A stretch of DNA of 64,000 bases from Micromonospora sp. C95 (lineage in GTDB: Bacteria > Actinomycetota > Actinomycetes > Mycobacteriales > Micromonosporaceae). Every line of letters begins with the position of its first letter. Position 1 is the stretch's first letter. The position numbers and the translations under genes are program-made. Shown here one piece after another: positions 26,865-34,324 of this stretch. The notes beneath the pieces are model-generated. The model ran no database searches, was not told the DNA's origin, and saw nothing but the letters and a program-made list of their open reading frames with translations. The DNA lies in the NCBI RefSeq assembly GCF_018070465.1, contig NZ_JAGPXT010000004.1:124001-188000 (forward strand), given 5' to 3'.

Positions 26865-28625
26865 ATGACCATCGAGGTCGAGGCGATCCGGGCCGGGGAC
26901 ACCGGAGGTTCGGCGGACCCGGGCCGGGCCGCGTCGAGGCGAGGCCGACGTTGGTTGCTGCCCCTGCTGCTGGTCGGCGGTTGGCTGCTGGCGACCGCCT
27001 GGCGGGTCTGGTTGGCCCGCCACGCCAGCATGCCGTTCGCGCACACCGACGAGGACAGTTACCTCAACACCGCACGCGCCCTGGCCGGTGGTCCCGGCGG
27101 ATTCAGCAGCGAGAACGAGACGCTGCGCCGGATCGGCTACCCGCTGCTGATCGCGCCGGCCTTTCTCCTCGACCGGGACTTCCTCGACACCTACCTGCTG
27201 GTCCGGGTGATCAACGCGGCGCTGAACGCGACGGTCCTGCCGCTGGCGTACCTGCTCGGTTGCCGGCTGCTGGGGCTGCGACCCGGTCCGGCCCTGGCGG
27301 CGGCGGTCGTCGCGGCGACCCTGCCGGCGGTGGCCTTCCACGCCACGGTGGCGATGACCGACGCGGTGCTCGGGCCGCTGCTGCTGGCCTGGCTGCTCGC
27401 CGTGCACCGGCTGGTCGACCGACCCGGGCCGGTCGCCGCGGCGGTGTGCGGTGCCCTGGCGGGCGCGGCTCACCTGGTGCACTCGCGCGGCGTGGTGATC
27501 GTCGCCGGCTTCGCGCTGCTGGCCCTGGCCCTTGTCGTCCGCCGTCGGCTCGGCCCGGCGGCGCTGCTGGCGGCGGTGCTGCCGGTGGCGGTCGCGGCGC
27601 TGGGCAACGAGGCGGGGGCACGGCTGCTCGGCGACACGGTGCACCTGCTCGGCGACCCGGCCAGTGGCAACGCCGTGCGGGCGCTCACCTCGGTACGCGG
27701 ACTGTCGCAGGTGCTGGCGTCGGTCGGTACGCAGCTGTGGTACCTGACGGTGGTCACCTTCGGGCTGGCCGGGCTGGCCGGCGCCGAGGCGGTGACCAGG
27801 GTGTTCCGCCGGGGCGGTGCGGCCGCCAGGTGGACGTTCGGGGCGGCGCTGCTGACCACCGTCGGCGTCGCCGTCGGCGCGGAGGTCGTCCTGGCCGGTG
27901 TGCCGGACCGGGTGCCGGACGCCATCTACGCCCGCTACGTGCAGGTGTTCGCCCCGTTCTGGATGCTGGTCGGCGTCGGGCTGCTGTTCGGCACGGCGTA
28001 CCGGCCGCTGCTGCGCCGGATCGCGGTCACCGTGCTGCTGCTCGCGGTGGGCGGGGCGCTGATCCGGCTTCGCCTGGACCACGCCGAGGCCCAGGGCGCG
28101 CGGCTGCGCTGGGGTGGGTTCAGCGCGCCGGACCTGATGGCCCTGACCGACGGGTGGCGACAGATGCGGCCCCTGGTCGGCTCCGCGATCGGGGTCGCCG
28201 GTTGCCTGCTGCTGGTGCTCGTGCTGGCGACCCGCCGCCCGGCCGTACGTACCGGCCTGCTGGCGGTGGTGCTCGCGGCGCTGGTCGTGGTCAACGTGGC
28301 GACCATGCAGGTGATCACGCAGCGGTTGATCCGCCCGCTGGCGGTGGCCGGTACGCCCGTGCCCAGCGTGACCGAACTGGGGGTCCGGCCGCCGGAGCGG
28401 GTCGCCGCCTCCACCGGCGTGCGCTATCAGCTCCGGTTCAACCTGAGCCACCAGGTCACCTGGACCGAGGTGCCGTGGTTCCGCGACCGGCCGCCGGCCG
28501 ACGCGGCGGTGGTCTTCGCCCGCTGGGCGCCCGGCGAGCCCGGCGACTGGGACGGCGCGCGGTACGGCTTCGTCCGGCTGGGCGGCGACCCGCAGCGGCA
28601 GTGGGCCGCATGGCGGCGCCGGTGA
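26865..28625 (+). CDS. Multi-pass membrane protein, probable GT-C-type glycosyltransferase
   Basis: A 586-residue membrane protein with about 11-12 hydrophobic helices. After the first helix it has an acidic loop motif HTDEDSYLNTARAL, the position at which ArnT/PMT/GT39-type lipid-linked sugar transferases carry catalytic acidic residues. The last 120 residues are hydrophilic, probably extracytoplasmic. The ATG at 26865 has GGGAGG 5 nt upstream. It lies between pseB and pseH, so transfer of a lipid-linked sugar onto a wall polymer or protein is a reasonable inference, with no direct family proof. Confidence 0.7.
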   Translation: MTIEVEAIRAGDTGGSADPGRAASRRGRRWLLPLLLVGGWLLATAWRVWLARHASMPFAHTDEDSYLNTARALAGGPGGFSSENETLRRIGYPLLIAPAFLLDRDFLDTYLLVRVINAALNATVLPLAYLLGCRLLGLRPGPALAAAVVAATLPAVAFHATVAMTDAVLGPLLLAWLLAVHRLVDRPGPVAAAVCGALAGAAHLVHSRGVVIVAGFALLALALVVRRRLGPAALLAAVLPVAVAALGNEAGARLLGDTVHLLGDPASGNAVRALTSVRGLSQVLASVGTQLWYLTVVTFGLAGLAGAEAVTRVFRRGGAAARWTFGAALLTTVGVAVGAEVVLAGVPDRVPDAIYARYVQVFAPFWMLVGVGLLFGTAYRPLLRRIAVTVLLLAVGGALIRLRLDHAEAQGARLRWGGFSAPDLMALTDGWRQMRPLVGSAIGVAGCLLLVLVLATRRPAVRTGLLAVVLAALVVVNVATMQVITQRLIRPLAVAGTPVPSVTELGVRPPERVAASTGVRYQLRFNLSHQVTWTEVPWFRDRPPADAAVVFARWAPGEPGDWDGARYGFVRLGGDPQRQWAAWRRR

Positions 28626-28693
28626 CGTTCCCGCAGTAATGGCCAACGTAACTCGTCAGCCACGTGAACAATGCGTGGACGGAATGCCAATAA

Positions 28694-29254
28694 TCACCGA
28701 ACGCGGCGGTTGGCGCGCTCCAGGGAAATGGGGATGACGGTGATTTCCCGGCCGTCGTGCGTCTCCTGGCGACCAGGCCCCTCGACAAAACGGAACCGAC
28801 GGTTCATCTGGCGCACCACCGTGTTGTGGGCGAGCACCTCACCGTCGAGCCGGTCCAGGTCCAGCACGTCGAAGGCGTGGTCCACCGCCTCCCGCATCAC
28901 CTCCAGCCAGGCGGGCAGTGTGTCGCCCCGTTCGGCCAGCCCCTCGGCGTCCAGGTAGAAACCCCACCCGCCGGTACGCGGGCCGGACATCCGCAGGTCG
29001 AAGTAGCTGACCGCGCCGCTGGGCACCCCGTCGCGCAGGTAGGTCAGCACCCGACGGGTGGGGTCCTGGCGGACCGCCGACCACCACCGTCGGTGCTCCT
29101 GCGCGGTGATGACGTGACTGGTCTTGCTGACCTGCCGGTTGATCTCCTGATTACGCCAGGACAACATCAGGTTAACGTCGTCCTCGGTGGCGTCACGCAA
29201 CACGTACCGCTCGCTTTCCGCTCCGTTTACCTGGTCACCGGGCACCCTAATCAC
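28694..29254 (-). CDS. pseH: UDP-4-amino-4,6-dideoxy-N-acetyl-beta-L-altrosamine N-acetyltransferase
   Basis: A 186-residue GNAT-fold protein. It has YVLRDATEDDVNLMLSWRNQEINR at the N-terminus, GGWGFYLDAE in the middle and LDRLDGEVLAHNTVVRQMNRRFRF at the end, all characteristic of PseH. It should acylate the 4-amino group made by PseC, normally from acetyl-CoA. The gene stands alone on the minus strand, back-to-back with the ACP gene (27 nt gap), apart from the main pse operon. The GTG start has an AGGTGA ribosome site. Confidence 0.87.
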   Translation of the reverse strand: MIRVPGDQVNGAESERYVLRDATEDDVNLMLSWRNQEINRQVSKTSHVITAQEHRRWWSAVRQDPTRRVLTYLRDGVPSGAVSYFDLRMSGPRTGGWGFYLDAEGLAERGDTLPAWLEVMREAVDHAFDVLDLDRLDGEVLAHNTVVRQMNRRFRFVEGPGRQETHDGREITVIPISLERANRRVR

Positions 29255-29268
29255 GATTCACCTGGCTG

Positions 29269-29281
29269 TACACTCCGCCGC
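29269..29281 (+). promoter_or_regulatory. Predicted -10 element for a leaderless ACP transcript
   Basis: TACACT (29269-29274) is followed by exactly 7 nt before the ATG of the ACP gene. This spacing is typical of leaderless actinobacterial mRNAs, and no Shine-Dalgarno is present. Confidence 0.4.
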
Positions 29282-29533
29282 ATGAAGGAATTGAGTCGGG
29301 CGCAGATTCGCGACCTCATGGGCGAGGTTCTCAAGAACCAGGGCAAGGCGTTGCCCGCCGACGACGCCGCCGATCTGCGCGAGGTCGGCTTCCGGTCGCT
29401 GGACTTCTCCGAGTTGGCGCTGCGCGTCGAGGACGCCACGGGGGAGGAGCTGAACTTCGACGCGCCCGGGCTGCGCCGGATCGCCACCGTCGGCGACGTG
29501 CTGGACTTCCTCGTCGAGTTGCAGCGGCAGTGA
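29282..29533 (+). CDS. Acyl carrier protein
   Basis: An 83-residue ACP. The phosphopantetheine serine lies in GFRSLDFSELALRVED; the usual D before the serine is replaced by R, otherwise the helix II pattern fits. It is followed with a GTGA overlap by an adenylating ligase, then an SDR and a PPTase-like gene, so it probably carries an acyl unit loaded by the ligase. It is not part of a fatty-acid or PKS locus. Confidence 0.85.
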   Translation: MKELSRAQIRDLMGEVLKNQGKALPADDAADLREVGFRSLDFSELALRVEDATGEELNFDAPGLRRIATVGDVLDFLVELQRQ

Positions 29534-30798
29534 GCGTCGAGACCGCTGCGCAGACTCCCGTCCACCCGGCGGGGGCGGACAACCGGATCGTCGTCGACGG
29601 TGCCACGCTGACCTGGCGCGACCTGCCGGAGCTGACTCTCCCGGAGCCCGTCGCCGCGCTGGCCCACTCGGCCCGGTACGCGCTCGCCGCCGCCCGGCAC
29701 CACGCGGTGCACGGCACCGAGCTGCTGCTCAGCACCGCCAGCCGGGTCGACGCGGCGATGCGCACGGAACTGCGCGCCGCCGGGTTCGCGGTGACCGAGC
29801 TGGGCGCCCCGACGGCCGGTGACCCGACGGCACCCGCAGCGCGGGCCGCCGAGTCCGGCCGGCTGTGGCTGCTGACCTCCGGCTCCACCGGTCGTCCCAA
29901 GCGGGTGGGGCACACCCTCGAATCGCTCACCACCGTGCGGGGGCAGCAGCCGGCGCGGACCTGGCTCTGCCCGTACGCTCCCGGCACCTACGCCTGGTGG
30001 CAGGTGGTCACGCTGTCGCTGACCCAGCCGGGGCAGCACCTGGTGGTGGTGGAACCGGATCAGCTCGACGACTGGCCGGCGCTGGCGGCCGAGCACGGGG
30101 TGGACGCCGCCTCCGGCACCCCCACCTTCTGGCGGCGGGCCCTGCACCGCGATCCGGCCGGGCTGGCCCGGGTGCCGCTGCGGCAGCTGACCCTCGGTGG
30201 CGAACCGGTCGACCAGACCATCCTGGACCGGCTGCGGGAGGTGTTCCCGGCCGCCCGGATCTCCTGGATCTACGCCTCCTCCGAGGTCGGCGCGGCCATC
30301 GTGGTGCACGACGGGAGAGCCGGGTTCCCGGTGGACTGGCTGGACCGGGCGGCTCCGGGCCGCCCGACGATCGGGGTGCGTGACGGGGAGCTGGTGATCA
30401 CCTCGCCGTACCACGGTGCCGGGCTGGACGGTCCTGTCCGCACCGGCGACCGGGCACAGGTGAGCGGTGACCGGGTGCTGATCACCGGTCGGCTCGACGC
30501 GGACGAGATCAACGTCGGTGGCAGCAAGGTCTCCGCCGGGGTGGTCCGTGACGTGCTGACCGCGCATCCGCGGGTGGCCTGGGCCCGGGTCACCGGTCGG
30601 CGTGCCCCGCTGCTCGGCCACATGGTCGTCGCCGAGGTGGTGCCGACCGGAACCGCCAGCTCGCCGGACGAGGCGACGCCGGACGAGGCGACGCTGGTGC
30701 GCTGGTGCGCCGACCAACTGCCCGAGTACGCGGTCCCGAGGCGGATTCGTGTGCTGACCGAGATTCCCGTCAAGGAGACCCTGAAGAGCGATGTCTGA
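29530..30798 (+). CDS. AMP-binding acyl-ACP/CoA ligase
   Basis: A 422-residue ANL-superfamily adenylating enzyme, shorter than typical 500-550 residue ligases. The P-loop motif is LLTSGSTGRPKRV. A later aromatic motif IYASSEVG matches A5, and TGDRAQVSG...RLDADEINVGGSKV covers A7-A8 and the hinge. The C-terminal Lys is likely the one in IPVKETLKSDV. It should activate a carboxylic acid with ATP and load the neighbouring ACP. GTG start overlaps the ACP stop. Confidence 0.87.
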   Translation: MSVETAAQTPVHPAGADNRIVVDGATLTWRDLPELTLPEPVAALAHSARYALAAARHHAVHGTELLLSTASRVDAAMRTELRAAGFAVTELGAPTAGDPTAPAARAAESGRLWLLTSGSTGRPKRVGHTLESLTTVRGQQPARTWLCPYAPGTYAWWQVVTLSLTQPGQHLVVVEPDQLDDWPALAAEHGVDAASGTPTFWRRALHRDPAGLARVPLRQLTLGGEPVDQTILDRLREVFPAARISWIYASSEVGAAIVVHDGRAGFPVDWLDRAAPGRPTIGVRDGELVITSPYHGAGLDGPVRTGDRAQVSGDRVLITGRLDADEINVGGSKVSAGVVRDVLTAHPRVAWARVTGRRAPLLGHMVVAEVVPTGTASSPDEATPDEATLVRWCADQLPEYAVPRRIRVLTEIPVKETLKSDV

Positions 30799-31549
30799 CC
30801 CCACCACCCCCGCCCGACCCGTACCGCCCAGCTCCGTGGTGCTCGTCTCCGGCGGATCTCGCGGCCTCGGCCTCGCCATCGTCACCGACCTGCTCGACTC
30901 GGGCCTGAAGGTGGCCGCCTTCGCCCGTACCGTCACGCCCGAGCTGGCCAAGCTCGCCGACGCCCACCCGGAGCGGACCCACGTCGGCTCGGTCGACGTG
31001 ACCGACCTCGCCGCCGCGCAGGCGTTCGTCCGGGCGGCCGAGGAGCGGCTCGGCCCGATCGACGGCCTGGTGAACAACGCCGCCGTCGGGCAGGATTCGC
31101 TGCACGTGCACACCGCCACCGCCGACATCGCCCGGATCATCGAGACCAACCTGACCGCGCCGTTGCAGCTCACCCGGCTGGCCGTGCGGCGGATGCTGGC
31201 GCAGGGCCGGCGTGGGCGGATCGTCAACATCACCTCGATCTGCGCGCAGCGCGGTTTTCCTGGTCTGGTGGCGTACTCCGCCACCAAGGGTGGGATGGAC
31301 GCGGCGACCCGCTCGCTGGCCCGGGAGCTGGGCGGGCGGGTGCTGGTCAACGCGGTGGCCCCGGGCTTCTTCGCCTCGGAGATGTCGGCGGTGCTCGGCC
31401 AGACCCAGCTTGACCAGATCGTGCGCCGTACGCCGACCGGTCAGTTGACCGAGCCGGAGGAGGTGGTGCCGGTGGTGCGGCTGCTGCTGCGCGACCAGAC
31501 CAACATCAACGGCCAGGTCATCGTGGTGGACGGTGCCGCCTCGATCTGA
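30791..31549 (+). CDS. SDR-family oxidoreductase (FabG-like)
   Basis: A 252-residue classical short-chain dehydrogenase. The cofactor motif is SGGSRGLGLAI; NNAAVG follows, and the catalytic Ser/Tyr/Lys lie in ITSICAQRGFPGLVAYSATKGG. The start overlaps the ligase gene by 8 nt. In this context it may reduce a 3-oxoacyl-ACP to the 3-hydroxyacyl form, by analogy with FabG; that substrate is inferred. Confidence 0.9.
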   Translation: MSDPTTPARPVPPSSVVLVSGGSRGLGLAIVTDLLDSGLKVAAFARTVTPELAKLADAHPERTHVGSVDVTDLAAAQAFVRAAEERLGPIDGLVNNAAVGQDSLHVHTATADIARIIETNLTAPLQLTRLAVRRMLAQGRRGRIVNITSICAQRGFPGLVAYSATKGGMDAATRSLARELGGRVLVNAVAPGFFASEMSAVLGQTQLDQIVRRTPTGQLTEPEEVVPVVRLLLRDQTNINGQVIVVDGAASI

Positions 31550-31573
31550 CCCGCCGCACCCCGACACCTGCGG

Positions 31574-32014
31574 GTGGCGGCGGTGGCCGACTCGGGTGAC
31601 GCCGTCACCCGCAGCCACCTCGGCGACGGGCGCTGCGTCGGCTGGTACGCCCCACCGGTGCCCGGTTGGCGGGTCGCGATCGACGCCGAGCGCGCCGCCG
31701 CCGCGCCTCCCGTCGCGCTGGCCCGCCGGTTCGGGTCCACCGACTTCTGGGGCCGGTGGACCCGGGTGGAGTGTCTGGCCAAGCTCGCCGACGTGCCGGT
31801 GGCCACCTGGTGGCACCGGCACGGCCTGGAGGTGCCGCCCGGCACCGCCTGGTTGTGGCGCACCCTGCCGCTGGCCGACCTCGTCGTCACCGTCGCCTTC
31901 ACCCCCGCCGGCCGCGCCGACCTCACCGGCCGCGCCGACCTCACCGGCCGCGCCGACCTCGCCCGCCGAGATCCGTGCACTTTCCCCGATAATGCGGTGT
32001 CCGGCACCGGTTGA
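31574..32014 (+). CDS. Small 4'-phosphopantetheinyl transferase-like protein
   Basis: About 146 residues. Two blocks resemble the Sfp-type PPTase fold: VAIDAER (GVDxE position) and FWGRWTRVECLAKL (W/F-TxxExxxK position). The protein is shorter than Sfp (about 225) and could be a partial or degenerate PPTase. It lies 24 nt behind the SDR in an ACP-containing cassette, which suits ACP activation. The C-terminus is built from three 18-bp DNA repeats (GRADLT units) and then runs into a palindromic element, so the tail is probably recent and non-functional. The GTG start is tentative. Confidence 0.5.
   Translation: MAAVADSGDAVTRSHLGDGRCVGWYAPPVPGWRVAIDAERAAAAPPVALARRFGSTDFWGRWTRVECLAKLADVPVATWWHRHGLEVPPGTAWLWRTLPLADLVVTVAFTPAGRADLTGRADLTGRADLARRDPCTFPDNAVSGTG
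31910..31963. repeat. 18-bp tandem repeat, three copies
   Basis: GGCCGCGCCGACCTCACC occurs at 31910-31927 and 31928-31945, with a one-base variant at 31946-31963. It encodes GRADLT/A units at the C-terminus of the PPTase-like protein. Confidence 0.85.
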
Positions 32015-32037
32015 GACCGCATCATCAGGGAAGTTGC
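31977..32037. repeat. Intergenic palindromic element C (imperfect 22-bp inverted repeat)
   Basis: The left arm (31977-31998, starting GCACTTTCCC) and right arm (32016-32037) match at 18 of 22 positions around a 17-nt centre. One arm carries the GCACTTTCCC form seen in element A, the other the GCAACTTCCC form seen in element B. It lies between convergent genes and overlaps the stop of the PPTase-like ORF. Confidence 0.75.
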
Positions 32038-32972
32038 GAGGGCTGCGGCGTTTCCGAGCGGGCACTGGTGGTGCGCAGGCTCCAGGCGATGGAGACCGCG
32101 ATGGTCGCCACGATGACGCCGAGGGTCACCGGGATGGGGAGCTTGCCGACCGGGGTCTCGGACAGGATGAGCTTGACCCCGGCGAAGGCCAGCAGCACGG
32201 CCAGGCCGTAGTGCAGGTGCACGAAGCGGCGGAGCAGGCCGGCGAGACAGAAGTACAGGCTGCGCAGCCCGAGGATCGCGAACGCGTTCGCGGTCCACAC
32301 GATGAACGTGCTGGTGGTGATGGCGAGGATCGCGGCGACCGAGTCGATCGCGAAGATCAGATCGGTGGTCTCGACCGCGATCAGGACCACGAACAGCAGG
32401 GTCGCGACCCGCCTGCCGTTGACCCGGGTGAAGAACCGGTCGCCGTGGTAGGCGGGATCGGTCGGCACGAGACGGCGGACCAGGCGCACCACCGGGTTGC
32501 GGTCCGGCGGGGTCTGCTTGCCGTGCCGGAACGCCATCTTGTAGGCGGTCAGGATGAGGAACGCGCCGAACAGGTACGCGGTCCAGAAGACCGTCTCCAG
32601 CAGTTCCGCGCCGACGAAGATGAACACGAACCGGAACACCAGCGCGCCGATGACGCCCCAGAACAGGACCTTGTGCTGGTACGCGGCGGGAACCGCGAAG
32701 TACGCGAAGATCATCGCGAAGACGAACACGTTGTCGATGGACAGCGCCTTCTCGATCAGATAGCCGGCGAAGTAGGTGCCGGCCACGTCGCCGCCCTGCC
32801 ACGCCCACAGGATCACCCCGAACAGCAGGCCCGCGGCGATCCAGATGCCCGACCAGGTCGCGGCCTCGCGGAAGCCGATCACGTGGTTGTCGCGGTGCAG
32901 GAACAGGTCGATCGCCAGCATCACGGCGATCGCCAGCATCAGCAGGGCCCAGACCCACCAGGAGACAGACAC
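32025..32972 (-). CDS. TerC-family integral membrane protein (probable Mn2+ exporter)
   Basis: A 315-residue protein with seven or more membrane helices. TerC motifs EKALSIDNVFVFAM and VETTDLIFAIDSVAAI carry the conserved acidic residues within helices. The family (Alx/YkoY type) exports Mn2+ and is often under yybP-ykoY control, as here. The GTG at 32972 (VSWWVWALLM) has GAGAGG upstream and begins just before the first helix; a longer frame would read through the riboswitch. A convergent palindrome follows. Confidence 0.9.
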   Translation of the reverse strand: MSVSWWVWALLMLAIAVMLAIDLFLHRDNHVIGFREAATWSGIWIAAGLLFGVILWAWQGGDVAGTYFAGYLIEKALSIDNVFVFAMIFAYFAVPAAYQHKVLFWGVIGALVFRFVFIFVGAELLETVFWTAYLFGAFLILTAYKMAFRHGKQTPPDRNPVVRLVRRLVPTDPAYHGDRFFTRVNGRRVATLLFVVLIAVETTDLIFAIDSVAAILAITTSTFIVWTANAFAILGLRSLYFCLAGLLRRFVHLHYGLAVLLAFAGVKLILSETPVGKLPIPVTLGVIVATIAVSIAWSLRTTSARSETPQPSQLP

Positions 32973-33025
32973 CGGAAAGACCTCTCGTCCGGCCGGACCC
33001 GTCGCAGGGCCCCGGCGTTGCCGGA

Positions 33026-33128
33026 CGAAGGTCTCCCCGGCCACCGGTGCGGTGGCCGCGTCACCGGGGCCCGGATGGGCCGGGCCCGTACTGACGGTGA
33101 CGCGCAGTGCGTCGGGTACTCCCCCTCG
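33026..33128 (-). ncRNA. yybP-ykoY manganese riboswitch upstream of terC
   Basis: On the minus strand the leader has the conserved GGGGAGTA near its 5' end, a TCAGTACG loop, and a GGGGAGACCTTCG 3' end. CGAGGG (plus 33123-33128) pairs with CCTTCG (plus 33026-33031) to close P1. An inner stem GTCACCG/CGGTGAC encloses the conserved loop and a GC-rich hairpin. The downstream gene is a TerC-family exporter, the classical target. The switch ends about 54 nt before the start codon. Confidence 0.82.
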
Positions 33129-33139
33129 AACTACGTTCC

Positions 33140-33169
33140 ATTATTCACGAAGTATGCTTCGTGCGTCAA
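33140..33169 (-). promoter_or_regulatory. terC promoter with an 18-bp palindrome filling the spacer
   Basis: On the minus strand, TTGACG (plus 33164-33169) and AATAAT (plus 33140-33145) are separated by 18 nt. That spacer is exactly the inverted repeat CACGAAG-4 nt-CTTCGTG (33146-33163). A repressor bound there would occlude the promoter. The -35 box overlaps the stop codon of the channel gene. Confidence 0.65.
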
Positions 33170-34272
33170 GGTCGCTCCGGCTCGTCCGGTCGGGCCGCCC
33201 CGATCGGCGGTCCGTCGCGGGTGACCCCGAGCACCGACCAGCCGCGCAGGGCCGCGTGGAACGGCAGCGACCGGGAGAGCAGGTCCTCGATCAACCCGTC
33301 GCCGTCCGCTGGTTGATCGAACCCCGGCCCCAACTCGTCGACCAGCCGAGCGTGCAGACGGCGGAGCACCTCATCGGAATCCGCGTCACCCGCTGCCGGT
33401 TCGCTGCTCGCCGGCAGCAGATGGCGGCCCAGGTAGCGACTGGCGATGGTGTCCTGGAGCCGCAGCAGGGCGTACGCCAGTTCCTCCGCCCGGGGGCGCA
33501 GGCCGCGCCACGGCTCGCACCGGGCGGCCAGCAGGGCCGCGACGGTGATCGCGGCGATCTGCTCCAGGGCGGGCTCGATGTCGTAGTCCCGGCGGCGGGG
33601 CCGGTAGGTGAGGGCGACAAGTGGATACCGACGGACGGTGTCGTCGACCTCCCGCAGGCTCGCCGCCCACGCCGTACACCGCTCGCGGGCCACGTCGACC
33701 CCCTCGTCGGTCAGGCTCCGGGCGAGCAGGCCCACCCCGTCGGTGCCGCGAACCTGGTCGTGGATGGTCAACGCGAACCGGTTACGGACCGTCAGCCCGG
33801 TGATCAGCTCGATGAGATAGGTGGCCAGCGCGGCGAAGAAGCCGAAACCGAGGGCGGCGGCGGCCACGGCGAACAGCTTCTGCGCCCCGGTGTCCGGGGT
33901 GAGGTCGCCGAAGCCGAGCACGGTCAGCAGCCCGGTGGCGTAGTAGAGGGCGTCGACGAAACCCGCCGGGCCGTAGCCGGCGACCCGGTGGTAGCCGTCC
34001 AGGTTCGGCCAGACGACGAGCGCGACCCCGAGCACCAGCGGCCCGAGCCAGGCGAGGAACGTGCCGGTGACCAGGACCGGCCCCGCCCAGACCAGCGGCG
34101 TGCGGCGCGGCGTACGGCGACGGCCGGCGGTCAGCGACGAGGCCCGCCAGACCAGCCGCCGGACCGTACGGGCGATCGGTCCCTCCGCGTCCGGATGCAG
34201 CACGGTGAGCCAGACGTCGACCACCACCACGGCGATCAACGCCAGGCCCGCCGCCACCGCCACCAAGGTCAT
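33166..34272 (-). CDS. Two-TM potassium channel-like protein
   Basis: About 368 residues. After three to four hydrophobic helices, the pore region GLLTVLGFGDLTPDTG holds a K+-selectivity filter-like TxGFGD variant with a following helix. The C-terminal 200 residues are cytoplasmic, helical and without an RCK signature. The ATG at 34272 is chosen because TATACC lies 7 nt upstream, as in leaderless mRNAs; a GTG at 34314 would add 14 residues. Ion selectivity is inferred from the filter only. Confidence 0.8.
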   Translation of the reverse strand: MTLVAVAAGLALIAVVVVDVWLTVLHPDAEGPIARTVRRLVWRASSLTAGRRRTPRRTPLVWAGPVLVTGTFLAWLGPLVLGVALVVWPNLDGYHRVAGYGPAGFVDALYYATGLLTVLGFGDLTPDTGAQKLFAVAAAALGFGFFAALATYLIELITGLTVRNRFALTIHDQVRGTDGVGLLARSLTDEGVDVARERCTAWAASLREVDDTVRRYPLVALTYRPRRRDYDIEPALEQIAAITVAALLAARCEPWRGLRPRAEELAYALLRLQDTIASRYLGRHLLPASSEPAAGDADSDEVLRRLHARLVDELGPGFDQPADGDGLIEDLLSRSLPFHAALRGWSVLGVTRDGPPIGAARPDEPERP

Positions 34273-34279
34273 ACGCAGA

Positions 34280-34285
34280 GGTATA
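34280..34285 (-). promoter_or_regulatory. Predicted -10 element for a leaderless channel transcript
   Basis: TATACC on the minus strand ends 7 nt before the ATG at 34272. A good -35 element is not seen. Confidence 0.4.
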
Positions 34286-34324
34286 CCCGTACGCCGGTGA
34301 ACGGCACGACGCACCCCGGCACCG

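Noticed and set aside
29251..31350. 699-codon minus-strand ORF opposite the ACP, ligase and SDR genes
   Set aside because: Antisense shadow; the plus strand has three recognisable, overlapping genes.
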